Source of the DNA: VBOC01 sp964512655
GTDB lineage: Bacteria; Bacteroidota; Ignavibacteria; UBA10030; SZUA-254
DNA length: 64,000 nt
NCBI GenBank assembly: GCA_964512655.1
Contig: CAZEJT010000004.1
Location: 1-64,000, forward strand
Direction: 5' to 3'
Every line of letters begins with the position of its first letter. Position 1 is the first letter of the stretch. Positions 7,366-16,559 of this stretch are shown here, piece by piece. Position numbers and translations under genes: made by a program. The notes below the pieces were generated by a model. It searched no databases, was not told where the DNA came from, and was given only the letters and a program-made list of their open reading frames with translations.

Positions 7366-8082
7366 ATGACTATTACTCGCTCCGCCTTCAATACGTTCAA
7401 GAGAGTTCTCAGAAGGGATAACAGCTATGAGCCGGTGCTGCCGTATGCAACCTACGCACCCTGGCTTACCGATGAAGCCTTTCTTTCGACATTTCGGGTC
7501 ATAAAACCGTACACGATGGTTGACAGATACCGGTGCTACGAGCTGTGGCAACTGGTTGAGCAAGTTTCGAACTTCAGGGGCGCGTTGATCGAGGTTGGCG
7601 TTTGGAGGGGAGGGAGCGGCGCATTGATCGCCAAACAGTGCCAGCTCCGGGGGATCAAGGATTTGGTGTATCTCTGTGACACCTTTACGGGTGTGGTCAA
7701 ACGGGGTGCCGTCGATGTGGCATACGCCGGCGGCGAACACGCCGACACCACCAGAGAAACAGTGCAGCAATTGCTTGACAAGCTTGGCTTGGATAACACG
7801 AGGGTAGTAAGCGGCATCTTCCCTGAAGAGAGCGGCAAGTTAGTCCACGACGAGTCCTTTCGTCTCTGTCACATCGATGTCGATGTGTATCAATCTGCTA
7901 AAGACGTCGTGAGGTGGATATGGCCCAGATTGGTCGTCGGAGGAGTCGTAGTTTTCGATGACTACGGATTTCGCACGTGTCCCGGCATCACGCAATTCGT
8001 GAACGAAGAACGCGGGAAGGCCGGACAGCTTGTTATCCACAATCTCAACGGACATGCAATTCTCGTCAAGACCTCCAACTGA
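7366..8082 (+). CDS. TylF/MycF-family class I SAM-dependent O-methyltransferase
   Basis: A 238-residue methyltransferase. The SAM-binding loop is LIEVGVWRGGSGALIA, an acidic end of strand 2 appears as YLCDTFTG, and the metal-site aspartates lie in CHIDVDVY and VFDDYG, which together are the TylF (macrocin O-methyltransferase) signature. Members methylate sugar hydroxyls in macrolides or cell-surface glycans using SAM and a divalent metal. I chose the ATG at 7366 because AAGGTG lies 9 bases upstream; the reading is open 18 codons further. It stands alone, convergent with the hybrid kinase gene, so its substrate cannot be inferred. Confidence 0.8.
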   Translation: MTITRSAFNTFKRVLRRDNSYEPVLPYATYAPWLTDEAFLSTFRVIKPYTMVDRYRCYELWQLVEQVSNFRGALIEVGVWRGGSGALIAKQCQLRGIKDLVYLCDTFTGVVKRGAVDVAYAGGEHADTTRETVQQLLDKLGLDNTRVVSGIFPEESGKLVHDESFRLCHIDVDVYQSAKDVVRWIWPRLVVGGVVVFDDYGFRTCPGITQFVNEERGKAGQLVIHNLNGHAILVKTSN

Positions 8083-8118
8083 CGGCTCGGGTGCACGGCC
8101 CGGGTGGGGAGATAAAGA

Positions 8119-11103
8119 TTAGCTGGTCTGGATTGCAGCAGTTCCTCCGCCAATTCGCCTCAGTTCTGCGATCACCTCCTCGCGGCACCCTTCCAGGCGA
8201 CCGAGAAGGGCCTCCAACTCTTCCAACCTCCCATCCCTTCCGGCCGATTCGATATCCTTGCAGAGATCGGCGACGCGGGTGACGCCCAGATTCAGGCTCG
8301 AACCTTTCAGGCGGTGAGCCGCCATCAGCATCTTTTGGGTATTGGCGGCACGGGCATGCTTCCTGATCTCCGAGACGGAGTTTGGGAAGTCCGCAACGTA
8401 TAATTCGACCAGATGTACGACGAGCTCGGGGTCGCCGTTCCCTCCCATCGCCCTCAGCTCGTCGATTCTCGACGGATCAATCATCCCCGAGCCGCCTCGC
8501 GAGGTACCCGCCTGAGGGGGATCGTCTTTGGTGCCGCGCTTGATCCCGCCCCATCGCTCCAGCGCTTCCTGGATCTGCTCCAGCTTGATCGGCTTGCTGA
8601 CGTAGTCGTCCATTCCGGAACTGAGAAACTTTTCCCTGTCCCCCTCCATGGCGTACGCCGTCGTACCGATGATGGCCGGTCGGGCAGACGGGGGGTACGT
8701 CATGACCATCGCCCGGGTAGCCTCGAGTCCGTCCATCTCGGGCATCTCGACATCCATGAACACGACGTCGTAGCGTTTCCGCTTTAACGCATCGAGGGCC
8801 TCAAGTCCGTTCCCCGCGACATCGGCCGTGTATCCCATCTGCCGCAGGATGCGGAGCATCAGCTTCTGGTTGATTGCATTATCCTCCGCGATGAGGATCC
8901 TCAGAGGCAGGCGGGCCGCCAGGTGCTGATCGAGTTTCCTCCTCGATGGGAACGGCCTGTCTGCCGGCTCCGTCTCCGAGAGCACGTTCATGACGATGTC
9001 GAAGAGCTGCGACTTCTTGACGGGCTTCGAGACGCAGGCCGACAGAAGATCTCTCGCCGAGTTCAGAATCTCCTCCTGTCTTCCGAGCGAGGTGAGAAGA
9101 ATCACCGGCAGGTCGTTCTTTGTGCGCAACGCCCGGATTTCCCCGGCAAGCTGTATGCCGTCCATGTCCGGCATCTGCATGTCGAGGATCGCGATGTCGA
9201 ACGGTTCGCCTTTGGCGAGCCAATCCCGCGCTTCGGCCGGCGACGTCGTCGATCTCACAAGGAGCCCCCACTGGCGGCACTGCGCCGTGAGGATCTTCAG
9301 GTTTGTGGCGTTATCGTCTACAAGAAGCGCGCGCTTGCCGTTCAGCTCGGGGATTCTGCTCCTGAGGTACACTTTGGGGAGGCTCGGCGCCGCGGCCGTC
9401 CTGATCGTGAACGTGAAGGTGGATCCTTTGCCCTCAGTCGTCTCCACGGAGATCGTTCCGCCCATTAGTTCGACGAGTCTGGCGCAGATGGCAAGCCCGA
9501 GCCCCGTTCCGCCGTACCTCCGCGTTGTGGAGGTGTCGACCTGGGAGAAGGGTTTGAACAATCGATCGATCTTATCGGCCGGAATTCCGATGCCCGTGTC
9601 TTTGACGGCAAATTGCAGTTCGACGGCGTCTTCGGCGCCGCTCCGCCGGCTCACCGTTACAAAGATCTCTCCTTTTTCAGTGAACTTCAGCGCATTGTTG
9701 CAGAGGTTCACGAGGACCTGCCTGAGCCGGGTGACGTCGCCTGAAATAAACGGCGGTACATCGGGATCGATGGAGTAGACAAGGTCGATTCTTTTCTCCA
9801 GTGCTTTCTGAGCGAGGAGATCGAACGCGTCCTCGACGCATGCGTAGAGTTCAAACGGCTGGCGTTCGAGCTCGAGGTTCGTCGAATCGATCTTCGAGAA
9901 GTCGAGGATGTCGTTGATGACCGTCAGGAGGGTCTCGCCGCTGATTCGAATCGTTTCCGCGTAATCGCGCTGCTCTGAGGTGAGTTCCGTCTCGAGCAAG
10001 AGCCCGGTCATCCCGATCACGGCGTTCATCGGAGTGCGGATTTCGTGACTCATGATGGCGAGAAAATCCCCCTTCGATTTTGCTGCAAGCTCGGCGGTCT
10101 CCTTGGCCTGCCGCAGCTCCTCCTCGGCCTGCTTGCGCTCGATGAATTGCCCGATCTGGCTTCCGTGCGCAGCCATCATCTCCAGCACATCGTTGTCCGG
10201 GGCCCGGACCGCGCGGCTGAACGATTCAATAACGCCGGTAACTTCGCTTCCCGAGAGAATCGGGAAACCAAACGCGCCATGGATGCCGCTCCGCTCGGCC
10301 GCCTTCGCCCGGGGGAAATTCGCGTCGTGAACGACGTCGATAATCCAGGAAGGACGCCCTCCCTGCCAGACACGCCCCGGCAGGCCGATCCCCCGGGGAA
10401 ATGTGAACCTGCGCGTCAGCTGTTCGAACTCGGAATTCTCGCACCCGGGGGAGCACCAGACATCGACGCATCGAAGGAGCTCTGCTTTCCTGTCGATCGT
10501 CCAGATTGCACCGACCTCCCAGTCCGCACTCTCGCAAATCGCTCGAAGGAGCTTTGGGACGGCCTCCGGCAGCGAAGCGGATTCGGAGAGGACGCGCGTT
10601 ACCGCATACTGGGCCGAAAGCCGCCGTTCCGCCTTCCGCCGCTCGGTGATGTCGCTGAAGGCGGCGATTGCGAAGACAATGGCTCCCTTCGAATCGAAGA
10701 TCGGGGCCGCCCATACCTGAAGAGGCACTCTCCTGTCCGGCCGGTGGATCTCGATGTCTTCAATCTTCGGGTATTCGCCGGCAAGAGCGCGTACGATGGG
10801 AATCCGATCACCGGGGTATTGTTCATTCGTTCCCGCCTTATAGACGCCATAGGTCTCCGCAAGTTCTCCAGGACCTACGGGCATGATCCCTTTTCCGAGT
10901 ATCTCTTTCGAGGCCTGATTCGCGTAGTACGGACGCCCTGTGTTGTCGACGACAAAAATGCCGATGGGCACGGCTTCAAGAAACCGGAACAAACGCTGCT
11001 CTGCCTCGCCTCCCTCGCCCCGGGATCTCAGCCCGGAAAGCTCTTCCCTGAGAGCCTGGAGTTCGGTCAGCAGTTCCGCCGGTTGTGGAATCTGTGCGGT
11101 CAT
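8119..11103 (-). CDS. hybrid histidine kinase (PAS-GAF-HisKA-HATPase-REC-REC-HPt)
   Basis: A 994-residue soluble multi-domain kinase. Order by eye: short coiled coil; PAS (about 40-155, ending SDITERRKAERRL); GAF (about 165-325); coiled coil; HisKA with MSHEIRTPMNAV holding the phospho-His; HATPase with NALKFTEKG, DTGIGIP and GTGLGLAI; receiver 1 (VDDNATN, phospho-Asp in ILDMQMPDMDG); receiver 2 (AEDNAINQ, phospho-Asp in FMDVEMPEMDG); and a C-terminal HPt with AHRLKGSS. That is a complete internal His-Asp-His relay of the BarA/ArcB class. No membrane segment is seen, so sensing is cytoplasmic or through a partner. Its ATG shares one base with the stop of the upstream receiver-ATPase gene (TAATG), and a sugar-binding lipoprotein heads the operon. 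Confidence 0.92.
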   Translation of the reverse strand: MTAQIPQPAELLTELQALREELSGLRSRGEGGEAEQRLFRFLEAVPIGIFVVDNTGRPYYANQASKEILGKGIMPVGPGELAETYGVYKAGTNEQYPGDRIPIVRALAGEYPKIEDIEIHRPDRRVPLQVWAAPIFDSKGAIVFAIAAFSDITERRKAERRLSAQYAVTRVLSESASLPEAVPKLLRAICESADWEVGAIWTIDRKAELLRCVDVWCSPGCENSEFEQLTRRFTFPRGIGLPGRVWQGGRPSWIIDVVHDANFPRAKAAERSGIHGAFGFPILSGSEVTGVIESFSRAVRAPDNDVLEMMAAHGSQIGQFIERKQAEEELRQAKETAELAAKSKGDFLAIMSHEIRTPMNAVIGMTGLLLETELTSEQRDYAETIRISGETLLTVINDILDFSKIDSTNLELERQPFELYACVEDAFDLLAQKALEKRIDLVYSIDPDVPPFISGDVTRLRQVLVNLCNNALKFTEKGEIFVTVSRRSGAEDAVELQFAVKDTGIGIPADKIDRLFKPFSQVDTSTTRRYGGTGLGLAICARLVELMGGTISVETTEGKGSTFTFTIRTAAAPSLPKVYLRSRIPELNGKRALLVDDNATNLKILTAQCRQWGLLVRSTTSPAEARDWLAKGEPFDIAILDMQMPDMDGIQLAGEIRALRTKNDLPVILLTSLGRQEEILNSARDLLSACVSKPVKKSQLFDIVMNVLSETEPADRPFPSRRKLDQHLAARLPLRILIAEDNAINQKLMLRILRQMGYTADVAGNGLEALDALKRKRYDVVFMDVEMPEMDGLEATRAMVMTYPPSARPAIIGTTAYAMEGDREKFLSSGMDDYVSKPIKLEQIQEALERWGGIKRGTKDDPPQAGTSRGGSGMIDPSRIDELRAMGGNGDPELVVHLVELYVADFPNSVSEIRKHARAANTQKMLMAAHRLKGSSLNLGVTRVADLCKDIESAGRDGRLEELEALLGRLEGCREEVIAELRRIGGGTAAIQTS

Positions 11104-12008
11104 TATGTGAACGGCACCGTGACGATGACCTTGTTTCCCGGTCCGACATATTCCAGGCCCAGGGCGGAGCGGGTCATTGCGATACCCCTGCCGTGATTGT
11201 CGAAGACGCGGGCCTCATCGAAATCGAGATACTTTTTATAGTCGAATCCTTTTCCCTGGTCTTCAATCGTGACAGTGAGCTTATCGGGGAACCTCGAAAG
11301 ACTCAGCTGAACGTGCTTGGCGGAAAACTCGGGAAGCGCCAGACGGCGATCGACCTCTTTCAGAAGGGTGCCTTCCGAGACGTAGGCGGATTTTTCGTCG
11401 TAGGTGATGCCGAGGTTGCCGTGCTCCACTGCGTTCGTGATCAATTCGGATATCATCAGCGCTTCTTCCGGCACGGGGCATGCGCTGGCGATCCTGACGG
11501 CGAGGTACTCTCCGTCGGTAAGGGTTTTGAACCTGAATGTTCCCTCGGTAAGAAGCTTGAAGGGATTTTCGCCCTCCCTGATCCTGCTCAGGAGCGAGTT
11601 CTTGAAGAGAAAATCGGAAACGGCCCCCTTGACGATCGAGACGAGCAGCATCTCATCGAACGGCTTCACAAGATAGTAGTATGCCCCGGCCTCGATCCCT
11701 TCCCGGATCCGCTCCGGAGCGTCGAGCGCCGTCTGCATGATGACGGGGGTGTTTTCAAGCTCGGGCTGCTCGTTGATCCAGCGGAGGAGGTCTATTCCGG
11801 TCATCTCCGGCATGTTCCAGTCGAGGAGGATGCTTGCGAAGGTCTCTCGTTTCCCCTCGATCATCTTTTTCGCCTTCATGCCGTCTTCTGCGGTGATGAC
11901 GGAGTACCCCTCCCGGCGGAGAATCGTTTCGATGAGGAGGCGAATCCCCGGATCGTCGTCGACGACGAGTATGCGCTCCTGGCTGCTCAAAACTTTCCCG
12001 TTTTCCAC
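11103..12008 (-). CDS. response regulator fused to an anti-sigma-type (RsbW-like) ATPase
   Basis: A 301-residue protein. The N-terminal receiver has VVDDDP, phospho-Asp63 in LLDWNMPEMTG and the switch lysine in YLVKPFD. The C-terminal part is a HATPase_c_2 domain with an N-box ELITNAVEHGN, then EDQGKGFD and GRGIAMTRS. Such ATPases act as serine kinases for anti-anti-sigma proteins, so this is a phospho-controlled partner-switching element rather than a DNA-binding regulator. No HisKA domain is present. The gene starts inside the end of the sugar-binding protein gene (22 bp overlap) and ends at the start of the hybrid kinase, whose HPt may phosphorylate it. No STAS or sigma-factor gene is in the window. 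Confidence 0.88.
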   Translation of the reverse strand: MENGKVLSSQERILVVDDDPGIRLLIETILRREGYSVITAEDGMKAKKMIEGKRETFASILLDWNMPEMTGIDLLRWINEQPELENTPVIMQTALDAPERIREGIEAGAYYYLVKPFDEMLLVSIVKGAVSDFLFKNSLLSRIREGENPFKLLTEGTFRFKTLTDGEYLAVRIASACPVPEEALMISELITNAVEHGNLGITYDEKSAYVSEGTLLKEVDRRLALPEFSAKHVQLSLSRFPDKLTVTIEDQGKGFDYKKYLDFDEARVFDNHGRGIAMTRSALGLEYVGPGNKVIVTVPFT

Positions 12009-12937
12009 TTTGTCGCGTACTCCTCCGCGTTCTCTTTCGTGACGATATCGACGCCCGAATCGATGATCGGACCGGGCTTCTTCCCCTCGGTGATCTCCTT
12101 CAGGAGGCGAAAGCTCTCATATCCCCATCCCCAGAGCTTCTGCCCTATGAGCGCCTGAACATACCCGTGCTGGAGATACTCGAGTTCTTCGGGCAAAGCG
12201 TCGAACGCGATGACCGTGAGTTCGCCGGGCTTCTTTGTCGCGAACGGACCCGGGGGAGGGGTGAAGATTCCCCAACCGCCGATCATGACCCACCCTGTAA
12301 GGTCGCCGTGGGCCTGCATGACGGCTTCCATCCCCGCGACAGCCCTATTCACGTCGTCGTAACAATACTCGGTCGCAACGACGTGGATGTCCGGGTACTC
12401 CTTGAGGTATGCGAGAAGCCCGTCCTTTCGCTCTTCAAGGTTTGGCGCGCCGGGCGTTCCCATCAGGAGTGCGATCAACCCCTTCTTTCCCATGAACTTC
12501 ACGAGATATTCGCCCATGGTCTTCCCGCTCGCGGCGTTGTTCGTCCCGTAAAAGCTGGCGCGCTTGCTTTTGAGCGCATCAGAGTCGAACGCGACCACGG
12601 GAATGCCTGCATCCACCGCCTTGTCGATCGACTCTTTCAGAGCGTCCGCGTCGTTCACGGATATCGCGATGCCGCTTACTTTCCGCTCGATCAGACTCTC
12701 GATGATCTGCGCCTGCTCCACCGCGTCGGATTTCACGGGGGCGAACCTCTGAACCTCAATCGTCCCGCCGCCCAGATCCTTCTGCGCGGCCTGGGCCCCC
12801 TGCCACGCTACCTGGAACACCGGGTTGTCGAGAAGTTTCGGCACGAAGGCGAATATCTTTTTTTGCTCTTCGGGCTTCTTGCCGCAGCCGGCGATGAGCA
12901 GGAGGGAAGCTGCCAGGACGTACAGAATTCTTTTCAT
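11987..12937 (-). CDS. periplasmic sugar-binding lipoprotein (RbsB/LacI-type fold)
   Basis: A 316-residue substrate-binding protein. Signal and lipobox LLIAGC put the lipidated cysteine at residue 18. The mature part follows Peripla_BP_4 proteins: FVPKLLDNPVFQVAW, IESLIERKVSGIAISVNDADAL, GIPVVAFDSD and a late TVIAFDALPEELEYLQHGYV. It should bind a monosaccharide or similar ligand. A perfect AAGGAGGT ribosome site lies 6 bases upstream. No permease or ABC ATPase gene is adjacent; instead a receiver-ATPase and a hybrid kinase follow with overlaps. It may therefore act as the extracytoplasmic input to signalling, although the kinase itself shows no membrane segment. Confidence 0.85.
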   Translation of the reverse strand: MKRILYVLAASLLLIAGCGKKPEEQKKIFAFVPKLLDNPVFQVAWQGAQAAQKDLGGGTIEVQRFAPVKSDAVEQAQIIESLIERKVSGIAISVNDADALKESIDKAVDAGIPVVAFDSDALKSKRASFYGTNNAASGKTMGEYLVKFMGKKGLIALLMGTPGAPNLEERKDGLLAYLKEYPDIHVVATEYCYDDVNRAVAGMEAVMQAHGDLTGWVMIGGWGIFTPPPGPFATKKPGELTVIAFDALPEELEYLQHGYVQALIGQKLWGWGYESFRLLKEITEGKKPGPIIDSGVDIVTKENAEEYATKWKTGKF

Positions 12938-13049
12938 CGGATTACCTCCTTGGGAGTGGTGGAGTTCCCGAAAGATGCGGAGATCCTTGCCGAAATGCCC
13001 CCGGAGTGTGTGTTTTGGTCAAAGAGAGGGGTGACCCCCGCACGGGTTG

Positions 13050-13076
13050 AATATACAAAAATCGTCCGTTAATCAA
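13050..13076 (-). promoter_or_regulatory. candidate promoter for the sugar-binding protein operon
   Basis: On the minus strand TTGATT (13076-13071) precedes TATATT (13055-13050) by 15 bases, in the divergent region shared with the TonB receptor. Its downstream leader of about 110 bases ends in a strong Shine-Dalgarno site. Spacing is short for a sigma-70 type promoter, so confidence is low. Confidence 0.25.
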
Positions 13077-13089
13077 TGCAAAAAATCGC

Positions 13090-13118
13090 TTGTGAATGTT
13101 TATGGAACTTTGTAGATT
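13090..13118 (+). promoter_or_regulatory. candidate promoter for the TonB-dependent receptor
   Basis: TTGTGA (13090) and TAGATT (13113) are 17 bases apart, about 75 bases before the receptor's start codon. TTG-N20-TAnnTT also fits the Bacteroidota-type spacing. It lies back to back with the promoter of the sugar-binding protein operon. Confidence 0.35.
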
Positions 13119-13193
13119 CCACCCTCTTCGTCAGGTCCCGTAAGGGGGGGCACCCCTACACTCAAGAACTTCAACAATCTTTCAGGAGGAGCG

Positions 13194-16100
13194 ATGAAAC
13201 GATTGATAGTTCTTCTTTGCACAACCCTTCTGGTTTCCGGACTCTCCTTTGCGCAGGGCGTCACCACGGCCTCGATGACCGGGCTTGTCACCACAGATCA
13301 GGGTGAGCCGGTTCCGGGGGCAAATGTCATCGCCGTTCACGAACCGACAGGAACCCGATACGGCGCTCCCACGCGTGTCAACGGCCAGTACGACATCCAG
13401 AACATGCGCATCGGCGGACCGTACACCGTGACAGTCTCGCACATCGGTTACAAGTCGGAGACGCAGAAGGATCTCTATCTGAGCCTCGCGCAGGATATGC
13501 GACTCGACTTCAGCATCAAGGAGGAGGCAGTGCAGGGCAAGGAAGTGGTCGTCACCGCCGACTCCGACGCGGTGCTGAACAGCGGCCGGACCGGCGCCGC
13601 AACGTTCATCAGCCCAAGCCAGGTGCTGGCGCTTCCTTCGATCAAGCGCAGCACGCGCGATCTCACCCGGCTCGACCCCCGAAGCGACGGAAATTTCAGC
13701 TTCGGCGGAAAGAACTGGCTCTATAACAATATCTCCCTCGACGGCTCCTACTTTAACAATCCGTTCGGCCTCGATGACCCCGCACCGGGCGGCCAGACCG
13801 GGGCCGAGCCCGTACCCTTCGATGCAGTCGAACAGGTACAGGTATCCGTGGCTCCGTTCGATGTGCGCGAGGGCGGATTTACCGGCGCGGGAATTAACAC
13901 CGTGACGAAGAGCGGCACGAACGATGTGCTGGGTTCGCTCTACAGCTTTTACAGAAACCAGGACCTGGTGGGAAACAACGTCAGAGGAAATAAGGTCGTG
14001 GCAAACCCCACGCTTGCGTTCCACCAATCCGGATTCTCCGTAGGCGGACCCATCTCTCCGAACACCCTCTTTTTCTTCATAAACGGAGAGTACGTTCGGA
14101 GGGAGGACCCCGCATCCGACTTTGCCGCCAACCATGGAACTTCCGGATTCGGCATATCACGGGTGAAAGCATCGACCATGGATTCCATCCGCCAGCGCAT
14201 GCTCGACGCCTACGGATACGATACCGGCCCCTACGAGGGGTACAACCATTCAACAGACAACGACAAATTGCTGCTTAAGCTCGACTGGAACGTGAATGAG
14301 GACAACAATGTCACGCTGCGTTACGATTATCTGAACGGGCGGCGCGAACTTGGCCCCCACCCCTTTGTCCTCAGTTACGCCGGCACGGGGCGCGGCCCGA
14401 ACGAAAACAGTCTCCCCTTCCGGAACTCCGGCTATCGCATCAACAATCACCTGAACTCCTTCTCAGTGGAAACCAACAGCCGGTTTGGAACAATGGCGAA
14501 CAGGTTTTTCGCAAGTTACAACAGGTTCCGGGACTTCCGCGATCCCTTCAGCCGGCCTTTTCCCACGATCGAGATCGGGCAGGACGGAATAACCTATACG
14601 ACGGTCGGCCATGAACCGTTTTCGATCGATAACACGCTCGACCAGGATGTCTGGCAGTTCACGGACAACTTCACGTACACAACCGGCCAGCACGTCCTGA
14701 CGCTCGGAGCGAACTTCGAGAAGTTTTCGTTCTTCAATTCCTTCAATCTTTTCCGCTACGGCGTTTTCTTCCTCCCTCCCTCCTTCGGTTCCACATTCTC
14801 TTCGGTCTCCGAGTTCTTCCAGTACACCGATCCCACCGACTCCGCGATGTTCCTGGACTGGAATGCGCAGACCGCCGCCGCGGACAAGAACCCATTCAAG
14901 GGAGAAGATTTCAGCTTAGGGCAGCTGGCATTTTACGGGCAGGACGAGTTTCTGATTTCCAAAGATCTTAGCCTGACCTATGGCCTGAGGGTGGACATTC
15001 CGATGTACTTCACCACGCCCGTCGACAACCCGTTTACACGGTCCCTCAAGTCGCTCGATGCGGACGGAAACCCCGAAGTCGTCGACCAGAGCAAACTTCC
15101 CGGCGCCAAGCCATTGTTCTCGCCTCGAGTGGGATTTAACTGGAACGCATCGGGCGACCGGACGACTCAGGTTCGGGGAGGCACCGGGATCTTTACCGGC
15201 CGGCTTCCCTTCGTCTGGTTCGGAAATAATATCTCCAACCCCGGCTCAAATCCAAATCTTCCTCCCTGGGAGCAGACCTTCTACGTCAATGCCATGGCTC
15301 CCGATTTCAAATGGCCCCAGGTGTGGACGTCCGACCTCGCGGTCGACCATCTGCTTCCGTGGGATCTTCTCGGCACGGTCGAATTCGTCTACGGCAAGGA
15401 TATCAACGCCATCTACCTGAGAAACGATAATCTGGGCGCTCCGATCGGCAAGAATGCCGTCGATGGGCGACCCTATTATCCCAGCGCCCCGAATAATCCG
15501 TCGGTAGGCGGGATCTTCGTTATCGACAACACGAGTGAGGGATATAACTGGAATATAACGGGCCAGCTCCGGAAGGTGTTCGATGTCGGACTCCGCACGA
15601 GCCTCTCATACACGTATCTTCAGGCCAGGAATCAGATGAAGTCCACCGAGATCGCGAGCGTTCTCTGGAGCGAGAATCCGGTGCAGGGGAACCCCAATAA
15701 GCCTGAAGTGAGCTACTCTGAGTTCGGAGAGAGACAGAGGATCGTCGGCTCCGCCAGCATACGGCACGCATGGACAGAGAATCTCGCCACGAGCTTCGGG
15801 GTGTTCTTTGAAGTCGCCGAAGGCAACACGTTTGCGGGCGCGGGAGGGAACCGGTATTCATTCACGTACTCCGGCGACGTGAATGGCGACGGCAGCGGAT
15901 CAAACGATCTCATGTATATCCCGCGTGACCAGAGTGAGATAACATTTGCTCCCTATACGGACAAGGGCGGGAATACAGTGACCGCCGCCCAGCAGTGGGC
16001 TGCGTTCGATGCGTTCATACGCCAGGACGATTATCTTAACTCGCACAGGGGACAGATTGCTGAACGGTTCGGCGGTCTGAATCCCTGGTTCAGCAATGTC

Positions 16101-16400
16101 GATTTTCGCGTCCTCCAGGACATCACCTTCCTCTTCAGCGGCCAGCCCCACACCTTTGAGCTCAGTTGCGACATACTGAACGTCGGAAACCTCCTGAGCT
16201 CAGACTGGGGAGTCCGGAGCGCTGCCAGTGCGGCTGCCACGTCGCCCCTGGTCCTGGATCACGTCGACAATCCCTCCCCGGGAGTGTATAACCCGGTCTT
16301 CAATTATAAGGCACTTGCTCCCAAAACCTTCACGGATGATCCGGGGCTCAATTCCCGGTGGCAGATTCAGCTGGGACTCCGGTACATGTTCAACCACTAA
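13194..16400 (+). CDS. Oar-like TonB-dependent outer-membrane receptor
   Basis: A 1068-residue outer-membrane protein. Residues 1-20 are a signal peptide ending SFAQG. A carboxypeptidase-regulatory-like domain follows (about 25-110, with PVPGANVIAV and GQYDIQNMRIGGPYTVTVS). Then comes a plug region (VEQVQVSVAPFDVREGGFTGAGINTVTKSGTN, given in pieces: VEQVQVSVAP and GINTVTKSGTN) and a beta-barrel that ends in LGLRYMFNH, with an aromatic/His end close to the usual terminal Phe. This is the Oar (OmpA-related) type common in FCB bacteria, taking up or binding a large ligand with TonB energy. AGGAGG lies 6 bases upstream of the ATG. No SusD-like lipoprotein follows. A strong terminator does, so it is probably monocistronic. 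The ligand is unknown. Confidence 0.9.
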   Translation: MKRLIVLLCTTLLVSGLSFAQGVTTASMTGLVTTDQGEPVPGANVIAVHEPTGTRYGAPTRVNGQYDIQNMRIGGPYTVTVSHIGYKSETQKDLYLSLAQDMRLDFSIKEEAVQGKEVVVTADSDAVLNSGRTGAATFISPSQVLALPSIKRSTRDLTRLDPRSDGNFSFGGKNWLYNNISLDGSYFNNPFGLDDPAPGGQTGAEPVPFDAVEQVQVSVAPFDVREGGFTGAGINTVTKSGTNDVLGSLYSFYRNQDLVGNNVRGNKVVANPTLAFHQSGFSVGGPISPNTLFFFINGEYVRREDPASDFAANHGTSGFGISRVKASTMDSIRQRMLDAYGYDTGPYEGYNHSTDNDKLLLKLDWNVNEDNNVTLRYDYLNGRRELGPHPFVLSYAGTGRGPNENSLPFRNSGYRINNHLNSFSVETNSRFGTMANRFFASYNRFRDFRDPFSRPFPTIEIGQDGITYTTVGHEPFSIDNTLDQDVWQFTDNFTYTTGQHVLTLGANFEKFSFFNSFNLFRYGVFFLPPSFGSTFSSVSEFFQYTDPTDSAMFLDWNAQTAAADKNPFKGEDFSLGQLAFYGQDEFLISKDLSLTYGLRVDIPMYFTTPVDNPFTRSLKSLDADGNPEVVDQSKLPGAKPLFSPRVGFNWNASGDRTTQVRGGTGIFTGRLPFVWFGNNISNPGSNPNLPPWEQTFYVNAMAPDFKWPQVWTSDLAVDHLLPWDLLGTVEFVYGKDINAIYLRNDNLGAPIGKNAVDGRPYYPSAPNNPSVGGIFVIDNTSEGYNWNITGQLRKVFDVGLRTSLSYTYLQARNQMKSTEIASVLWSENPVQGNPNKPEVSYSEFGERQRIVGSASIRHAWTENLATSFGVFFEVAEGNTFAGAGGNRYSFTYSGDVNGDGSGSNDLMYIPRDQSEITFAPYTDKGGNTVTAAQQWAAFDAFIRQDDYLNSHRGQIAERFGGLNPWFSNVDFRVLQDITFLFSGQPHTFELSCDILNVGNLLSSDWGVRSAASAAATSPLVLDHVDNPSPGVYNPVFNYKALAPKTFTDDPGLNSRWQIQLGLRYMFNH

Positions 16401-16426
16401 CGCAGATACAGGCCCGCTTCAGGGGA

Positions 16427-16457
16427 AGCCCGGTCACTTTGACCGGGCTTTTTTTTT
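16427..16457 (+). terminator. rho-independent terminator after the TonB receptor
   Basis: AGCCCGGTCA (16427-16436) pairs with TGACCGGGCT (16440-16449), a 10-bp perfect stem with a 3-base loop, followed by nine T residues. It lies 27 bases past the receptor stop. Confidence 0.9.
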
Positions 16458-16559
16458 GGCCATTCTGAGGCTCGGGCAGGATCTCCCTCCGGGGGGTTGC
16501 GGGGTGAGATTTTTATGGTTACATTCATTTTCGCGTAATTAATCGGAAACATTCCCTGA

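Noticed and set aside
10045..11196. 383-residue plus-strand ORF opposite the hybrid kinase
   Set aside because: Long only because of GC-rich codon use; the minus strand encodes unmistakable PAS and GAF domains.
13182..14135. 317-residue minus-strand ORF opposite the TonB receptor
   Set aside because: Opposes the signal peptide, regulatory-like domain and plug of the receptor; no own family features.
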